Positions 17,525-25,285 of a DNA stretch of 64,000 bases are shown in pieces (the stretch's first letter is position 1; every line of letters starts with the position of its first letter). The notes below the pieces were generated by a model. It made no database searches. It worked only from the letters and a program-made list of their open reading frames with translations, and was not told the DNA's origin. Both the position numbers and the translations under genes were made by a program. The stretch comes from Leisingera sp. ANG-M1 (GTDB lineage: Bacteria > Pseudomonadota > Alphaproteobacteria > Rhodobacterales > Rhodobacteraceae), in NCBI RefSeq assembly GCF_000813745.1, contig NZ_JWLC01000012.1, forward strand, positions 1 through 64,000, read 5' to 3'.

Positions 17525-18003
17525 CTTCTTCTCCCATGTTGGACCCGCCTGTTTGTTTTTGCGGCGGTGTGTTCTGCGGAATGAGGCCCACTTGCGGGAC
17601 CCGCGGGTTCAGCCCAACGTCACTGAACCAGTTAATCCAAATTGGACCCATCCTGGCTCAAGGCTGGCAGCCACATGGTTCACCGTCAAGAAATTTTCTT
17701 TCACTTTCGGGACCGAAAAGGCACCAAAACCAGACCAAAGGCACAGAAATGCGGCAAATGAAGTCTTAAAAACGGCATTAAAACATGCCTTTACCCCTCA
17801 CCTTAACAAGGCAAGCAGAAAACCAATTTTTGAACCAATTTCCGCATCTTTCTTGCCGTCCGGTGCGGAAACCGGTAGGCTGAAAGCCAATCACAGCTGC
17901 GTCAGATGGTTGCAAAAAGGCCTCTAAAGCCGGTATTGGCACCTCTGTTGCAGTGACCAGGAGCAGGGGATTCTCCCGCTCAGCCGGCCGGGAAAACCAG
18001 ATT
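17525..18003. promoter_or_regulatory. Divergent control region between transporter operon and GntR gene
   Basis: 479 bp without a gene. At 17725-17738 the sequence CAAAACCAGACCAA matches 11 of 14 bases of the dmmD operator site 1. A perfect inverted repeat TTTCGG-GA-CCGAAA lies at 17705-17718. Around 17622-17647 are degenerate half-sites (CTGAACCA, CCAAATTGG). GGCAT-N6-ATGCC occurs near 17773. These suggest control of the ABC operon by the same regulator as dmm and tmm, more weakly supported than at those promoters. Confidence 0.45.
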
Positions 18004-18729
18004 ATGAGCTCAGCGGAAGAAACCACGTCGCAGATCCTGACCACCCATTCGGTGGGCGCCACCGTGCAGGTGGTGATCGACACTTTGTTTGCCCGCATCA
18101 AATCCGGCACCTATCCGGTCGACACCCGGCTGCCATCGGAACGCACCCTGGCCTCGGAACTGGGTGTTGCCCGCAATACCGTACGCGAAGCATTGGATGT
18201 GCTGGCTGCGCAAAACGTGATCCACCGCCGTCCGGGCTCCGGCAGTTTTGTCAAATTCCGCTCCGATCCCAAGCCCGAGGCCACGTACTCCTCGCTTGCC
18301 AAAGAAGTCTCGCCGCTGGACCACCTGGTGGTACGCGGCATCCTGGAGCCGGAGCTGATCCGCCTGGCCGTGATCAACATGACCCCGCGCCAGATCGAGG
18401 AACTGGACGAGATCCTCTCCCGCATCGAGGCCGTGCGCACCGACACGGATGCGTTCATCGAGGCGGAGGAAGACCTCTACCGCAAGATCGCCGAGGGCTC
18501 CGGCAACCCGCTACTGCATTCCTGCTACGAGCTGACGATCGAGGCCTGCCGTCTTTCCTACCGCACCGCCCTGCGCCGCCGCCACCTGACGCCGCAGCGG
18601 ATGCAGGACTACCAGAAGCGTTACAACACGCTGTTCAACGCCATCGCCTCGCGGGATGTGGAATCCGCGGTGGAGTTCATCAAGCTGCACCTGATCGACG
18701 AACAGAAACTGCTGCTGCAGGAAGTCTGA
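18004..18729 (+). CDS. FadR-type GntR transcriptional regulator
   Basis: 241 residues. A winged helix (about residues 20-90: GTYPVDTRLPSERTLASELG, then NTVREALDVLAAQNVIHRRPGSGSFV) is followed by an all-helical FCD ligand domain (about 105-235) with acidic and His residues that could hold a metal or carboxylate. Start ATG 18004 (MSSAEETTS) is preferred; an in-frame GTG at 17953 is possible. It lies between the ABC operon (divergent) and the leaderless binding protein (convergent). FadR-class operators look like TGGT-N4-ACCA, which is what the tmm and dmmD promoters carry. Confidence 0.88.
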   Translation: MSSAEETTSQILTTHSVGATVQVVIDTLFARIKSGTYPVDTRLPSERTLASELGVARNTVREALDVLAAQNVIHRRPGSGSFVKFRSDPKPEATYSSLAKEVSPLDHLVVRGILEPELIRLAVINMTPRQIEELDEILSRIEAVRTDTDAFIEAEEDLYRKIAEGSGNPLLHSCYELTIEACRLSYRTALRRRHLTPQRMQDYQKRYNTLFNAIASRDVESAVEFIKLHLIDEQKLLLQEV

Positions 18730-18735
18730 ACCGGT

Positions 18736-20037
18736 TTATCCCAGAACCGCCCGCGCACTGGCTTCATTGCCAGGCGCCGCGCTTTCCAGCCGCTGATGCC
18801 ACAGCTGCCCCAGCGCCGCCATTTCCGCCTTCAGCAGGTTGGAATGCTGCGCCAGCCAGCCCGGAATCGACCCGAACCCGGCAATCCGCGCCCTGCCCTC
18901 CTGGATAGTAACCACCGGCCAATCCCCAACCAAAGCGTTGGAAATCCCAAAGATTTCCTCGCCCCACCATTCCGCATGGCCAAAGGCGTGGGTGACATGC
19001 CCCAGCTGTTTCATCGCCGCCAGCACGGACGGGGACTCGACCGAGCCCGCCTTCTCCACTGCGCTGTGCCAGATGTCGAGGATCGCCACATATTCCCAGC
19101 TCACCGCCGACCAGGTGCCCGGGAAACGGCGGTTGTATTCCTCATAAAACGTGTGCGGCTGGTTGAAGAAAAATGCCTTCTCCCGCAGCAGCGGATCGTC
19201 GAAGTCCGGGAACTGAAACAGCACCCCTTCCATGAACTCTTCCGAGGTCCGCTCCACCAGCTTGCCGTAGCCATCCATGGTGCAGCTGATGATCTGACCC
19301 TTGAACCCCTTGGCATAGGCGTATTCGGTCATCGCATGCACCATCGGGGTATACGACGAGCACCAGCACAGGATATCGGCGCCGCTTTCCAGCATCGGAT
19401 CGACCACTGGCCCCGGGTCCATTGAGCGCGCATCATACTGCACTTCCCGCAGGATCTTCTTGCCCGCTGCCTTGAAGGCCGCACGGTAGACCGCCTGCGT
19501 CGGCAGTCCCAGCAGATCCATCTGGCTGCACAAGGCCACTGTCTTCAGCTCCGGCCGGTTCTCGGCCAGCCAGGTGACGCCGGTCACATTCTGGATCGGA
19601 TGCGCTTCGCTCGGCGCAATCAGATAAGGCGTATCCGGCGACAGATCGGTTGGAAGCAGGGTCGAGGTCAGCACCTTGTTGCGCATCAAGAGATCCTGCA
19701 CCGGCGCAAAGGTGTCGCCGCCCAGCATCAGCATCAGCTTGACGTTGTGTTTTTGGACCAGTTCCACCGCGCCTTCCAGGGCGCGGTCCGGGTTGTAGCC
19801 GCAGTCGTAGGAATGGATCCGAATCGGATAGCGGCGGCCGCCAACCAGCACCCCGCCGGCCTTGTTCAGCCCGTCTTCCCAGATCCGGCAGCCGTTCAAT
19901 CCGGGCAGCCCCCAGCTCTCCACACGGCCCGAAAGCGGGCCTAGAAAGCCGATATTCACTGATTCTGTCATCCCCACCGACAGCCGCGGCAGCGCCGCGC
20001 GGGCCGTCAGCTGATGTGCAAAACTGGTCGTCTTCAT
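18736..20037 (-). CDS. Leaderless substrate-binding-protein-like sensor (AmiC/UrtA-like fold)
   Basis: 433 residues closely resembling the neighbouring binding protein: shared stretches include [43 protein letters not shown] and [10 protein letters not shown]. The N-terminus [22 protein letters not shown] has no hydrophobic core, twin-Arg motif or lipobox, and another ATG (MTESVNIGF, about 19971) sits right at the start of the mature-like fold. It is thus probably cytoplasmic, like AmiC, which senses amides. The reading frame runs on upstream through the antisense of tmm; the ATG at 20037 has AGGA at proper distance. It is divergent from tmm. Confidence 0.82.
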   Translation of the reverse strand: MKTTSFAHQLTARAALPRLSVGMTESVNIGFLGPLSGRVESWGLPGLNGCRIWEDGLNKAGGVLVGGRRYPIRIHSYDCGYNPDRALEGAVELVQKHNVKLMLMLGGDTFAPVQDLLMRNKVLTSTLLPTDLSPDTPYLIAPSEAHPIQNVTGVTWLAENRPELKTVALCSQMDLLGLPTQAVYRAAFKAAGKKILREVQYDARSMDPGPVVDPMLESGADILCWCSSYTPMVHAMTEYAYAKGFKGQIISCTMDGYGKLVERTSEEFMEGVLFQFPDFDDPLLREKAFFFNQPHTFYEEYNRRFPGTWSAVSWEYVAILDIWHSAVEKAGSVESPSVLAAMKQLGHVTHAFGHAEWWGEEIFGISNALVGDWPVVTIQEGRARIAGFGSIPGWLAQHSNLLKAEMAALGQLWHQRLESAAPGNEASARAVLG

Positions 20038-20141
20038 GCTTTGAATCCTAACAATAATTTTGCGCGCTTCCAGTCCAATTGCGAAGAATCTTATTCCTCC
20101 AGTGAAAATTGGTTGACTTACCGGCCCAAATTTGGACCTAT

Positions 20142-20187
20142 TTGGATCAGACCAAATGAACCAAATAAAGACATTGGTCTGAACCAA
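20142..20187 (+). promoter_or_regulatory. Paired operator-like palindromes upstream of tmm
   Basis: Site 1 (20142-20155) TTGGATCAGACCAA and site 2 (20174-20187) TTGGTCTGAACCAA; site 1 reverse-complemented is TTGGTCTGATCCAA. Centres are 32 bp apart, about three turns of DNA. A half-site GAACCAAAT lies between them as at dmmD. A possible -35 TTGACT is at 20113-20118. The 162-bp gap also holds the start of the divergent sensor gene, which may be controlled too. Confidence 0.72.
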
Positions 20188-20199
20188 TGGGAGAGCCAC

Positions 20200-21546
20200 A
20201 TGACCAAGAAACGCATTGCCATCATCGGCGCAGGCCCGTCCGGCCTGGCGCAGTTGCGGGCATTCCAGTCCGCAGCCAACAAGGGGGAAGAGATCCCCGA
20301 AATCGTCTGCTTCGAAAAGCAGGACAACTGGGGCGGCCTGTGGAATTACACCTGGCGCACCGGCCTGGATGAAAACGGTGAGCCGGTGCACTGCTCGATG
20401 TACCGCTACCTGTGGTCCAACGGCCCCAAGGAGGGCCTGGAGTTTGCCGACTATTCCTTTGAGGAGCATTTCGGCAAGCAGATCGCATCCTACCCGCCGC
20501 GCGCCGTGCTGTTCGACTATATTGAAGGCCGGGTGAAAAAAGCCGATGTGCGCAAGTGGATCCGCTTCAACTCGCCGATCCGCTGGGTGGAATACAACGA
20601 GGACAAGGGCAATTTCACCGTCACCGTCCACGACCACGCCAAGGACAGCACCTACAAAGAAGATTTCGACCACGTGATCTGCGCCTCGGGCCACTTCTCG
20701 ACCCCGAACGTGCCGTTCTACCCGGGTTTTGACACCTTCAACGGCCGCGTCCTGCACGCCCATGACTTCCGCGACGCCCGCGAATTCGCAGGCAAGGACA
20801 TCCTGATCCTCGGCGCCTCCTATTCGGCCGAAGACATCGGTTCCCAGTGCTGGAAATACGGCGCCAAGTCGATCACCACCTCCTACCGGACCGAGCCGAT
20901 GGGCTTCAAATGGCCGGACAACTGGGACGAGGTTCCGGCGCTGGAATCGGTCAGCGGCAACACCGCCACCTTCGTTGACGGCACCCAGAAAGAGGTTGAC
21001 GCGATCATCCTCTGCACCGGCTACAAGCACTACTTCAACTTCCTGCCGGATGATCTGCGCCTGAAGACCGCCAACCGCCTGGCCGCTGCCGACCTCTACA
21101 AAGGCGTGGTCTATGCCCATAACCCCAAGATGTTCTACCTGGGCATGCAGGACCAGTGGTTCACCTTCAACATGTTCGACGCGCAGGCCTGGTGGGTCCG
21201 CGACGCGATCATGGGCAAGATCGAGATCCCGGCGGACAAGGAAACCCTGCTGGCCGACGTGAAAGAGCGCGAAGAGCGCGAAGAAGCCTCGCCGGACGTC
21301 AAATACGCGATCAAATATCAGGGCGACTACGTGCTGGAGCTGATCGAAGAGACCGACTACCCCACCTTCGACGTGGCTGGCGCCTGCCAGGCTTTCTACG
21401 AGTGGAAGGGGCACAAGGCGGAGGACATCATGGCTTTCCGCAACAACTCCTACAAATCGGTCATCACCGGCACCATGGCGCCCGTGCACCACACCCCGTG
21501 GAAAGACGCCTTGGACGACACGCTGGAAGTATATCTGCAAAACTAA
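20200..21546 (+). CDS. tmm: Trimethylamine monooxygenase
   Basis: 448 residues, bacterial flavin-containing monooxygenase. Tmm oxidises trimethylamine to its N-oxide with NADPH and O2. Seen: FAD motif GAGPSGL near residue 10, the FMO fingerprint [11 protein letters not shown] near 180, the NADPH motif [10 protein letters not shown] near 204, and CTGYKHYF near 310. Length is that of known Tmm. Start ATG 20200 ([10 protein letters not shown]) follows GGGAGAGCCAC; the frame is open further upstream but crosses the operators. The same enzyme type also oxidises dimethyl sulfide and other amines. Confidence 0.93.
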   Translation: MTKKRIAIIGAGPSGLAQLRAFQSAANKGEEIPEIVCFEKQDNWGGLWNYTWRTGLDENGEPVHCSMYRYLWSNGPKEGLEFADYSFEEHFGKQIASYPPRAVLFDYIEGRVKKADVRKWIRFNSPIRWVEYNEDKGNFTVTVHDHAKDSTYKEDFDHVICASGHFSTPNVPFYPGFDTFNGRVLHAHDFRDAREFAGKDILILGASYSAEDIGSQCWKYGAKSITTSYRTEPMGFKWPDNWDEVPALESVSGNTATFVDGTQKEVDAIILCTGYKHYFNFLPDDLRLKTANRLAAADLYKGVVYAHNPKMFYLGMQDQWFTFNMFDAQAWWVRDAIMGKIEIPADKETLLADVKEREEREEASPDVKYAIKYQGDYVLELIEETDYPTFDVAGACQAFYEWKGHKAEDIMAFRNNSYKSVITGTMAPVHHTPWKDALDDTLEVYLQN

Positions 21547-21554
21547 GCAGATCC

Positions 21555-21588
21555 GCCTGCGCCGTTTGCCTTCCTGTACGGCGCAGGC
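21555..21588 (+). terminator. Hairpin after tmm
   Basis: GCCTGCGCCGT / ACGGCGCAGGC, an 11-bp perfect stem with a 12-base loop, starting 8 bp after the tmm stop. It has no clear T-tract, so termination is likely but weak. Confidence 0.5.
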
Positions 21589-21637
21589 ACCCCTTCGCTG
21601 CTGTGCGAATCCCCCTTCGCAAGCTAAGATCCACCTC

Positions 21638-22642
21638 ATGCAGCGCGGCAAAAACATGACTCTCGGATTTTTGATTTTCCCCGGCTTTCCAATGGCCTGC
21701 CTGACCTCGGCCATCGAACCCCTGCGCGCGGCAAACGAAATTGCCGGCACTGATACTTTCCGATGGAAACTTGTGTCCGAGACCGGCGCCAGCGTGAATG
21801 CCTCTGCCAACGTCGCCTTCCAGCCCGACTGCTCGCTGGATCAGGCCGATGAAATCGACACCTTGTTCCTGCTCTCCAGCCCGCAAGGCAAGTTCGAAGA
21901 CCCCAAGAGCTCGAATGGCAAGCTGCGCCATTTGGCCCGCCACGGCACCAAGATGGGCGCGGTTTCAGGCGGCGTTTTCCCGCTGGCACGCTCCGGCCTC
22001 TTGGACGGGCACAGCTGCTCGGTCCATTGGTGCTACAAGGCTGCCTTCACCGCAGAGTTCCCTTCGCTTGCCACCACCGACGACGTGATCGTGCTTGACC
22101 GCCGCCGATTTACGGCCAGCGGCGCTGCGGCGATGTTCGACCTGTCACTCAAGCTGATTGAACAGGCCCTGGGCGATGCAGTGATGACTGAGGTCGCCTG
22201 CTGGTTCCAGCACCCGATGGTCCGCGCCGAGGGTGTGCGCCAGAAGATCCCCGCCTTCAAAACCGACAGCACCGCTGACAGCCTGCCGCCGCCGGTGGCC
22301 AAGGCGGTCGAGCTCTTTGCCGATAACCTGGAACACCCGGTCTCGATCCGCGATGCCGCCAGCCAGATCGGTGTCTCGCCGCGCCAGCTGGAGCGCAGCT
22401 TCAAATCCTCCACCGGCCAGAGCCCGGCAATTTACTACCGCACCCTGCGGATGAATGCCGCCCGGCAGCTGGTGATGTATTCCCGCGACTCGATCACCTC
22501 GATCGCCAATGCGGTGGGCTACGCCACCTCCTCGACCCTGTCGCAGCACTACCGCGAAAGCTTCGGCGTCACCCCGCAGGAGGAACGCCGCAAGGTGAAC
22601 CTGTTCCGGGTCCAGGACAACCGTCCGATCCCCTCCGCCTGA
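21638..22642 (+). CDS. GlxA-family AraC transcriptional regulator
   Basis: 334 residues. An N-terminal DJ-1/glutamine amidotransferase-like domain (GFLIFPGFPMACLTSAIEPLR at its start, about 6-170) joins a C-terminal AraC helix-turn-helix (about 225-320: SIRDAASQIGVSPRQLERSFK, then ITSIANAVGYATSSTLSQHYR). Relatives include GbdR, CdhR and SouR, which respond to betaine, carnitine or sarcosine in pseudomonads. A start at 21656 (MTLGF) is equally possible. Place between tmm and the mgd/sox genes suggests control of methylated-amine breakdown. That link is inference. Confidence 0.85.
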   Translation: MQRGKNMTLGFLIFPGFPMACLTSAIEPLRAANEIAGTDTFRWKLVSETGASVNASANVAFQPDCSLDQADEIDTLFLLSSPQGKFEDPKSSNGKLRHLARHGTKMGAVSGGVFPLARSGLLDGHSCSVHWCYKAAFTAEFPSLATTDDVIVLDRRRFTASGAAAMFDLSLKLIEQALGDAVMTEVACWFQHPMVRAEGVRQKIPAFKTDSTADSLPPPVAKAVELFADNLEHPVSIRDAASQIGVSPRQLERSFKSSTGQSPAIYYRTLRMNAARQLVMYSRDSITSIANAVGYATSSTLSQHYRESFGVTPQEERRKVNLFRVQDNRPIPSA

Positions 22643-22646
22643 CGCA

Positions 22647-23627
22647 TCAGCTTCCCATGATCCGTTTGCGGCGCTCCTTCATTACCGCGTCAGCCTCGAC
22701 CGTGCCGTCGTGGAAGGAGCCGAACACCTTGTCCCAGGGCACCTCCAGCGAGCCGTAATTGCACTCGAAATAACGGTGGTGCATCTGGTGGTGAAAGGTG
22801 CCCAGCGTCAGCCGGTTCTTGTCCTTCATCAGCAACCCTTCGAACCCAGTATGGGTGGTTGCTGCGGTCAGCGCGTTGAACTGCAGGTGGTAGAGGATAT
22901 GAACCGGATGCGCCGCCACCACCCAGTGGATCAGCACTGAGCCGAGGAAAATCAGATGCTCCACCGGGTGCATCGACATGCCTGACCAGGGGCCGACGTT
23001 GATATTGCGGTGATGCAGCGCGTGCACGTGCTTGTAGAAGAACGGCACATGCAGCAGCCGGTGGATCCAGTAGAAGTAAAAGCTCTCCCAGATCGGGATC
23101 AGCCAGAACAATGCAATGAACCAGACCGGATGCGCCGCCCAGGTGATCATGGGGGCATAGCCATTGGCCATCGCCCAGAACATCAGCACCTCGTAAGCGG
23201 TCCAAAAGAACACGCCGCTGGTCATGGTCCAGAACATATTGTCCCGGATCTGTCCGCCCAGCGTGAACTGGCGGCCGTTCTTCATCAGCGGCCGCGGATC
23301 GTATTTCAGCCGCTGCCCCTGCGCGGTGAAACTGTAGAAATAGAGATGCAGCAGCCCGGCCACCCCTGCCATCAGAACCAGGTTGCGCAGGTACATCGGC
23401 GCGATCCAGCTGAGCGATAGATTTTGGCTCTCCTCCAGAGGCGGCTGGAACCAGTAGAAGGAGATCAGCGCAATGCCCGCAATGATCAGCTTTTCCGAGA
23501 TCAGGAACCAGCCGTTCAGCCACCACTTCAGCGCCGCAACCGGCCGCGGCGGCCAGTGAAACAGTGGCGAGGTCTGCAGCGGCAATGCCGGCAAGTGGTT
23601 CCAGCCTTTCAGTTCCTGTTCGCTCAT
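22647..23627 (-). CDS. Sterol desaturase / fatty acid hydroxylase family membrane protein
   Basis: 326 residues, integral membrane di-iron enzyme. Histidine boxes HRLLH (about residue 191), HALHH (about 205) and HHQMHH (about 285) match the family, with HPVEH and HPVHI adding possible ligands. Four to six hydrophobic segments are visible between residues 40 and 250. Substrate unknown; members hydroxylate or desaturate lipids, carotenoids or sterol-like compounds. It ends four bases from the AraC gene (convergent) and is divergent from a LysR gene with a palindromic control region between, so that LysR protein probably regulates it. Confidence 0.85.
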   Translation of the reverse strand: MSEQELKGWNHLPALPLQTSPLFHWPPRPVAALKWWLNGWFLISEKLIIAGIALISFYWFQPPLEESQNLSLSWIAPMYLRNLVLMAGVAGLLHLYFYSFTAQGQRLKYDPRPLMKNGRQFTLGGQIRDNMFWTMTSGVFFWTAYEVLMFWAMANGYAPMITWAAHPVWFIALFWLIPIWESFYFYWIHRLLHVPFFYKHVHALHHRNINVGPWSGMSMHPVEHLIFLGSVLIHWVVAAHPVHILYHLQFNALTAATTHTGFEGLLMKDKNRLTLGTFHHQMHHRYFECNYGSLEVPWDKVFGSFHDGTVEADAVMKERRKRIMGS

Positions 23628-23691
23628 CTGCTGCCCTCCCTTCAGGATAGCGATAGCCTGCCGCGGAATTTCATCTTTGAAAAACAGAATA

Positions 23692-23721
23692 TTCAGATAA
23701 TCTTCCTCTGAAATTCAGAGG
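23692..23721. promoter_or_regulatory. LysR-type operator between desaturase and LysR genes
   Basis: TTCAGA (23692-23697), nine bases, TCTGAA (23707-23712), one base, then TTCAGAGG. The last part forms a perfect 17-bp palindrome CCTCTGAA-A-TTCAGAGG at 23705-23721, ending six bases before the LysR start. Three alternating half-sites in a 99-bp divergent gap are a typical LysR autoregulation layout. Confidence 0.65.
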
Positions 23722-23726
23722 TAAAG

Positions 23727-24671
23727 ATGCCCTTCACCCTCAAAGCCATGCGCTATTTCACCACTGCCTTGCAGCACGGCAGCATCAGCCGCGCCGCCGA
23801 GGAGCTGCATGTGGCGGCATCCGCCGTCTCGGCGGCAATTGACCAGATCGAGGCGCAGTTTCAGCTTCAGCTCATCACCCGCCACCGCGCCCGCGGCATC
23901 GAACCCACCCGGGCAGGCCGCGACATGGCCCGCAAGTTCACGCGTCTCTTGGAAGATTACGACTTAATCCTGGCCGAGGGCGCCGAGCTGAAACAGGAGT
24001 TCACCGGCAGTTTCCGTCTTGGCTATTACGCGCCCGTGGCCCCCGGCTTCCTGCCGCAAATCCTCGCGCCCTTCCTGGCGCCCCGGCATCAGGTCGCGCT
24101 GGAGCTGGAGGAATGCCACAACGATGCCGCCCAGGCAGGCTTGCAGGACGGCCGCTATGACGCAATCCTGTTTGTCCCGGACGGCAGCCACCCGCAAATC
24201 GACTACGAGGTGCTGCTGCAGGCGCCGCCGTATGCACTGCTGCACCCTGGTCATCCGCTGGCGGAAAACGAAGCGCTCAGCCTCTCCGACCTGGCAAATG
24301 AACCGCTGATCGCACTGAACCGCCCGATGGTCACGGATTATCAGCTGCGCCTCTTTGCCGGCCTCACCCGACGTCCCGAAACCATCGTGCAGGCCAACAC
24401 CACCGAGATGGTCCGTGCCATGGTCGCCGCGGGCCACGGCTGTGCCATCCTGAACATGCGCCCCGCCACCGATCTCAGCTATGGCGGCCAGCCGCTGGCG
24501 GCGCGGCCAATCGCGGACGGCGGCACCCCGCTGTCACTGGCCGTCGGCTATAACCGCACCAACCCGCGCCGCATCACCAGCACGTTTGCCAAAGCCTGCA
24601 AAGACTGGGCCGCCAGCCCCGCCGCCGCCGAGTTCATTGTGCTGCCGCCAAATGAAACAAGCGCCCCGTAA
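23727..24671 (+). CDS. LysR-family transcriptional regulator
   Basis: 314 residues. Helix-turn-helix at about residues 18-60 (GSISRAAEELHVAASAVSAAIDQIE), then a two-lobe effector domain from about residue 92. It is divergent from the sterol desaturase-like gene and convergent with mgdD, 33 bp apart. Control of the desaturase is the more likely role because of the operator between them; effector unknown. A hairpin overlapping the stop codon (24661-24681) with a run of seven T at 24692-24698 may end its transcript. Confidence 0.87.
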   Translation: MPFTLKAMRYFTTALQHGSISRAAEELHVAASAVSAAIDQIEAQFQLQLITRHRARGIEPTRAGRDMARKFTRLLEDYDLILAEGAELKQEFTGSFRLGYYAPVAPGFLPQILAPFLAPRHQVALELEECHNDAAQAGLQDGRYDAILFVPDGSHPQIDYEVLLQAPPYALLHPGHPLAENEALSLSDLANEPLIALNRPMVTDYQLRLFAGLTRRPETIVQANTTEMVRAMVAAGHGCAILNMRPATDLSYGGQPLAARPIADGGTPLSLAVGYNRTNPRRITSTFAKACKDWAASPAAAEFIVLPPNETSAP

Positions 24672-24703
24672 GCCGGAGCGCCTGCCAAATTCTTTTTTTG
24701 GTC

Positions 24704-25285
24704 TTAAATCGCCGACTGCGCCGCCGCCACCAGCGCGTGGTGCAGCGACCCGGCAGAGCTGCGCGGCCCCACAATCGAGTATTTCTGCCCCGGCTCATGG
24801 CACAGCAGGAAGACCCCCAGATGCTCCATCGAGGTGCGGCTGGCATCACCCGGTTTGCCCGTCCGGATATTGGCGTTGCAAAGGCGTTCTAGCACGTCAA
24901 AGCAGCGGCTGCCTTCCATGTCGAAGCGGCACCAGCCGTCGGTCTGCTCCACCACGGAACCGGCGTCGCCCACCGCTTCCTTCAGCTCCCCCGCCAGCAG
25001 CTCGTGGCTGTCATGCGGCGCCGAGACCATCCACAAGTCCGGCCCCATCCACCAGGCTGCAAACTCGCCATTTGCGTTCCAGCTTGCAGGCTCCGGCAAA
25101 GCCCCGCCCAGATAGGAGGCGGCGGCGGATTTCACCGCATCTTCACTGCCCTGGCGCGCCGCCAGAGAGGCCAGCGCCCGGTCCGTTACTTCACGGATCA
25201 GCAGCCCGGCAAAAGCATCCACATGCGGTTCATACCCGCCCAGGGGAGAGACCGCTTTCAGACCATGATTATCGAACTTACCCAC
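24704..25285 (-). CDS. mgdD: N-methylglutamate dehydrogenase / sarcosine oxidase gamma subunit
   Basis: 193 residues of the SoxG family, whose fold is related to GcvT and which lies against the alpha subunit's folate domain. The C-terminal part GRCFDVLERLC-like ... RTSMEHLGVFLLCHEPGQKY is typical. The GTG at 25283-25285 (VGKFDNHGL) is chosen, with GGGGAG seven bases upstream; it overlaps the alpha gene by 8 bp. A longer reading to 25327 would overlap by 50 bp. Last gene of the four-gene operon. Confidence 0.83.
   Translation of the reverse strand: MGKFDNHGLKAVSPLGGYEPHVDAFAGLLIREVTDRALASLAARQGSEDAVKSAAASYLGGALPEPASWNANGEFAAWWMGPDLWMVSAPHDSHELLAGELKEAVGDAGSVVEQTDGWCRFDMEGSRCFDVLERLCNANIRTGKPGDASRTSMEHLGVFLLCHEPGQKYSIVGPRSSAGSLHHALVAAAQSAI

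Noticed and set aside
20038-21810. Frame of the binding-protein-like gene stays open on the minus strand through tmm, making a 1024-residue reading
   Set aside because: The part upstream of 20037 is antisense to tmm, with no family sequence; the similarity to the paralogue starts just after 20037.
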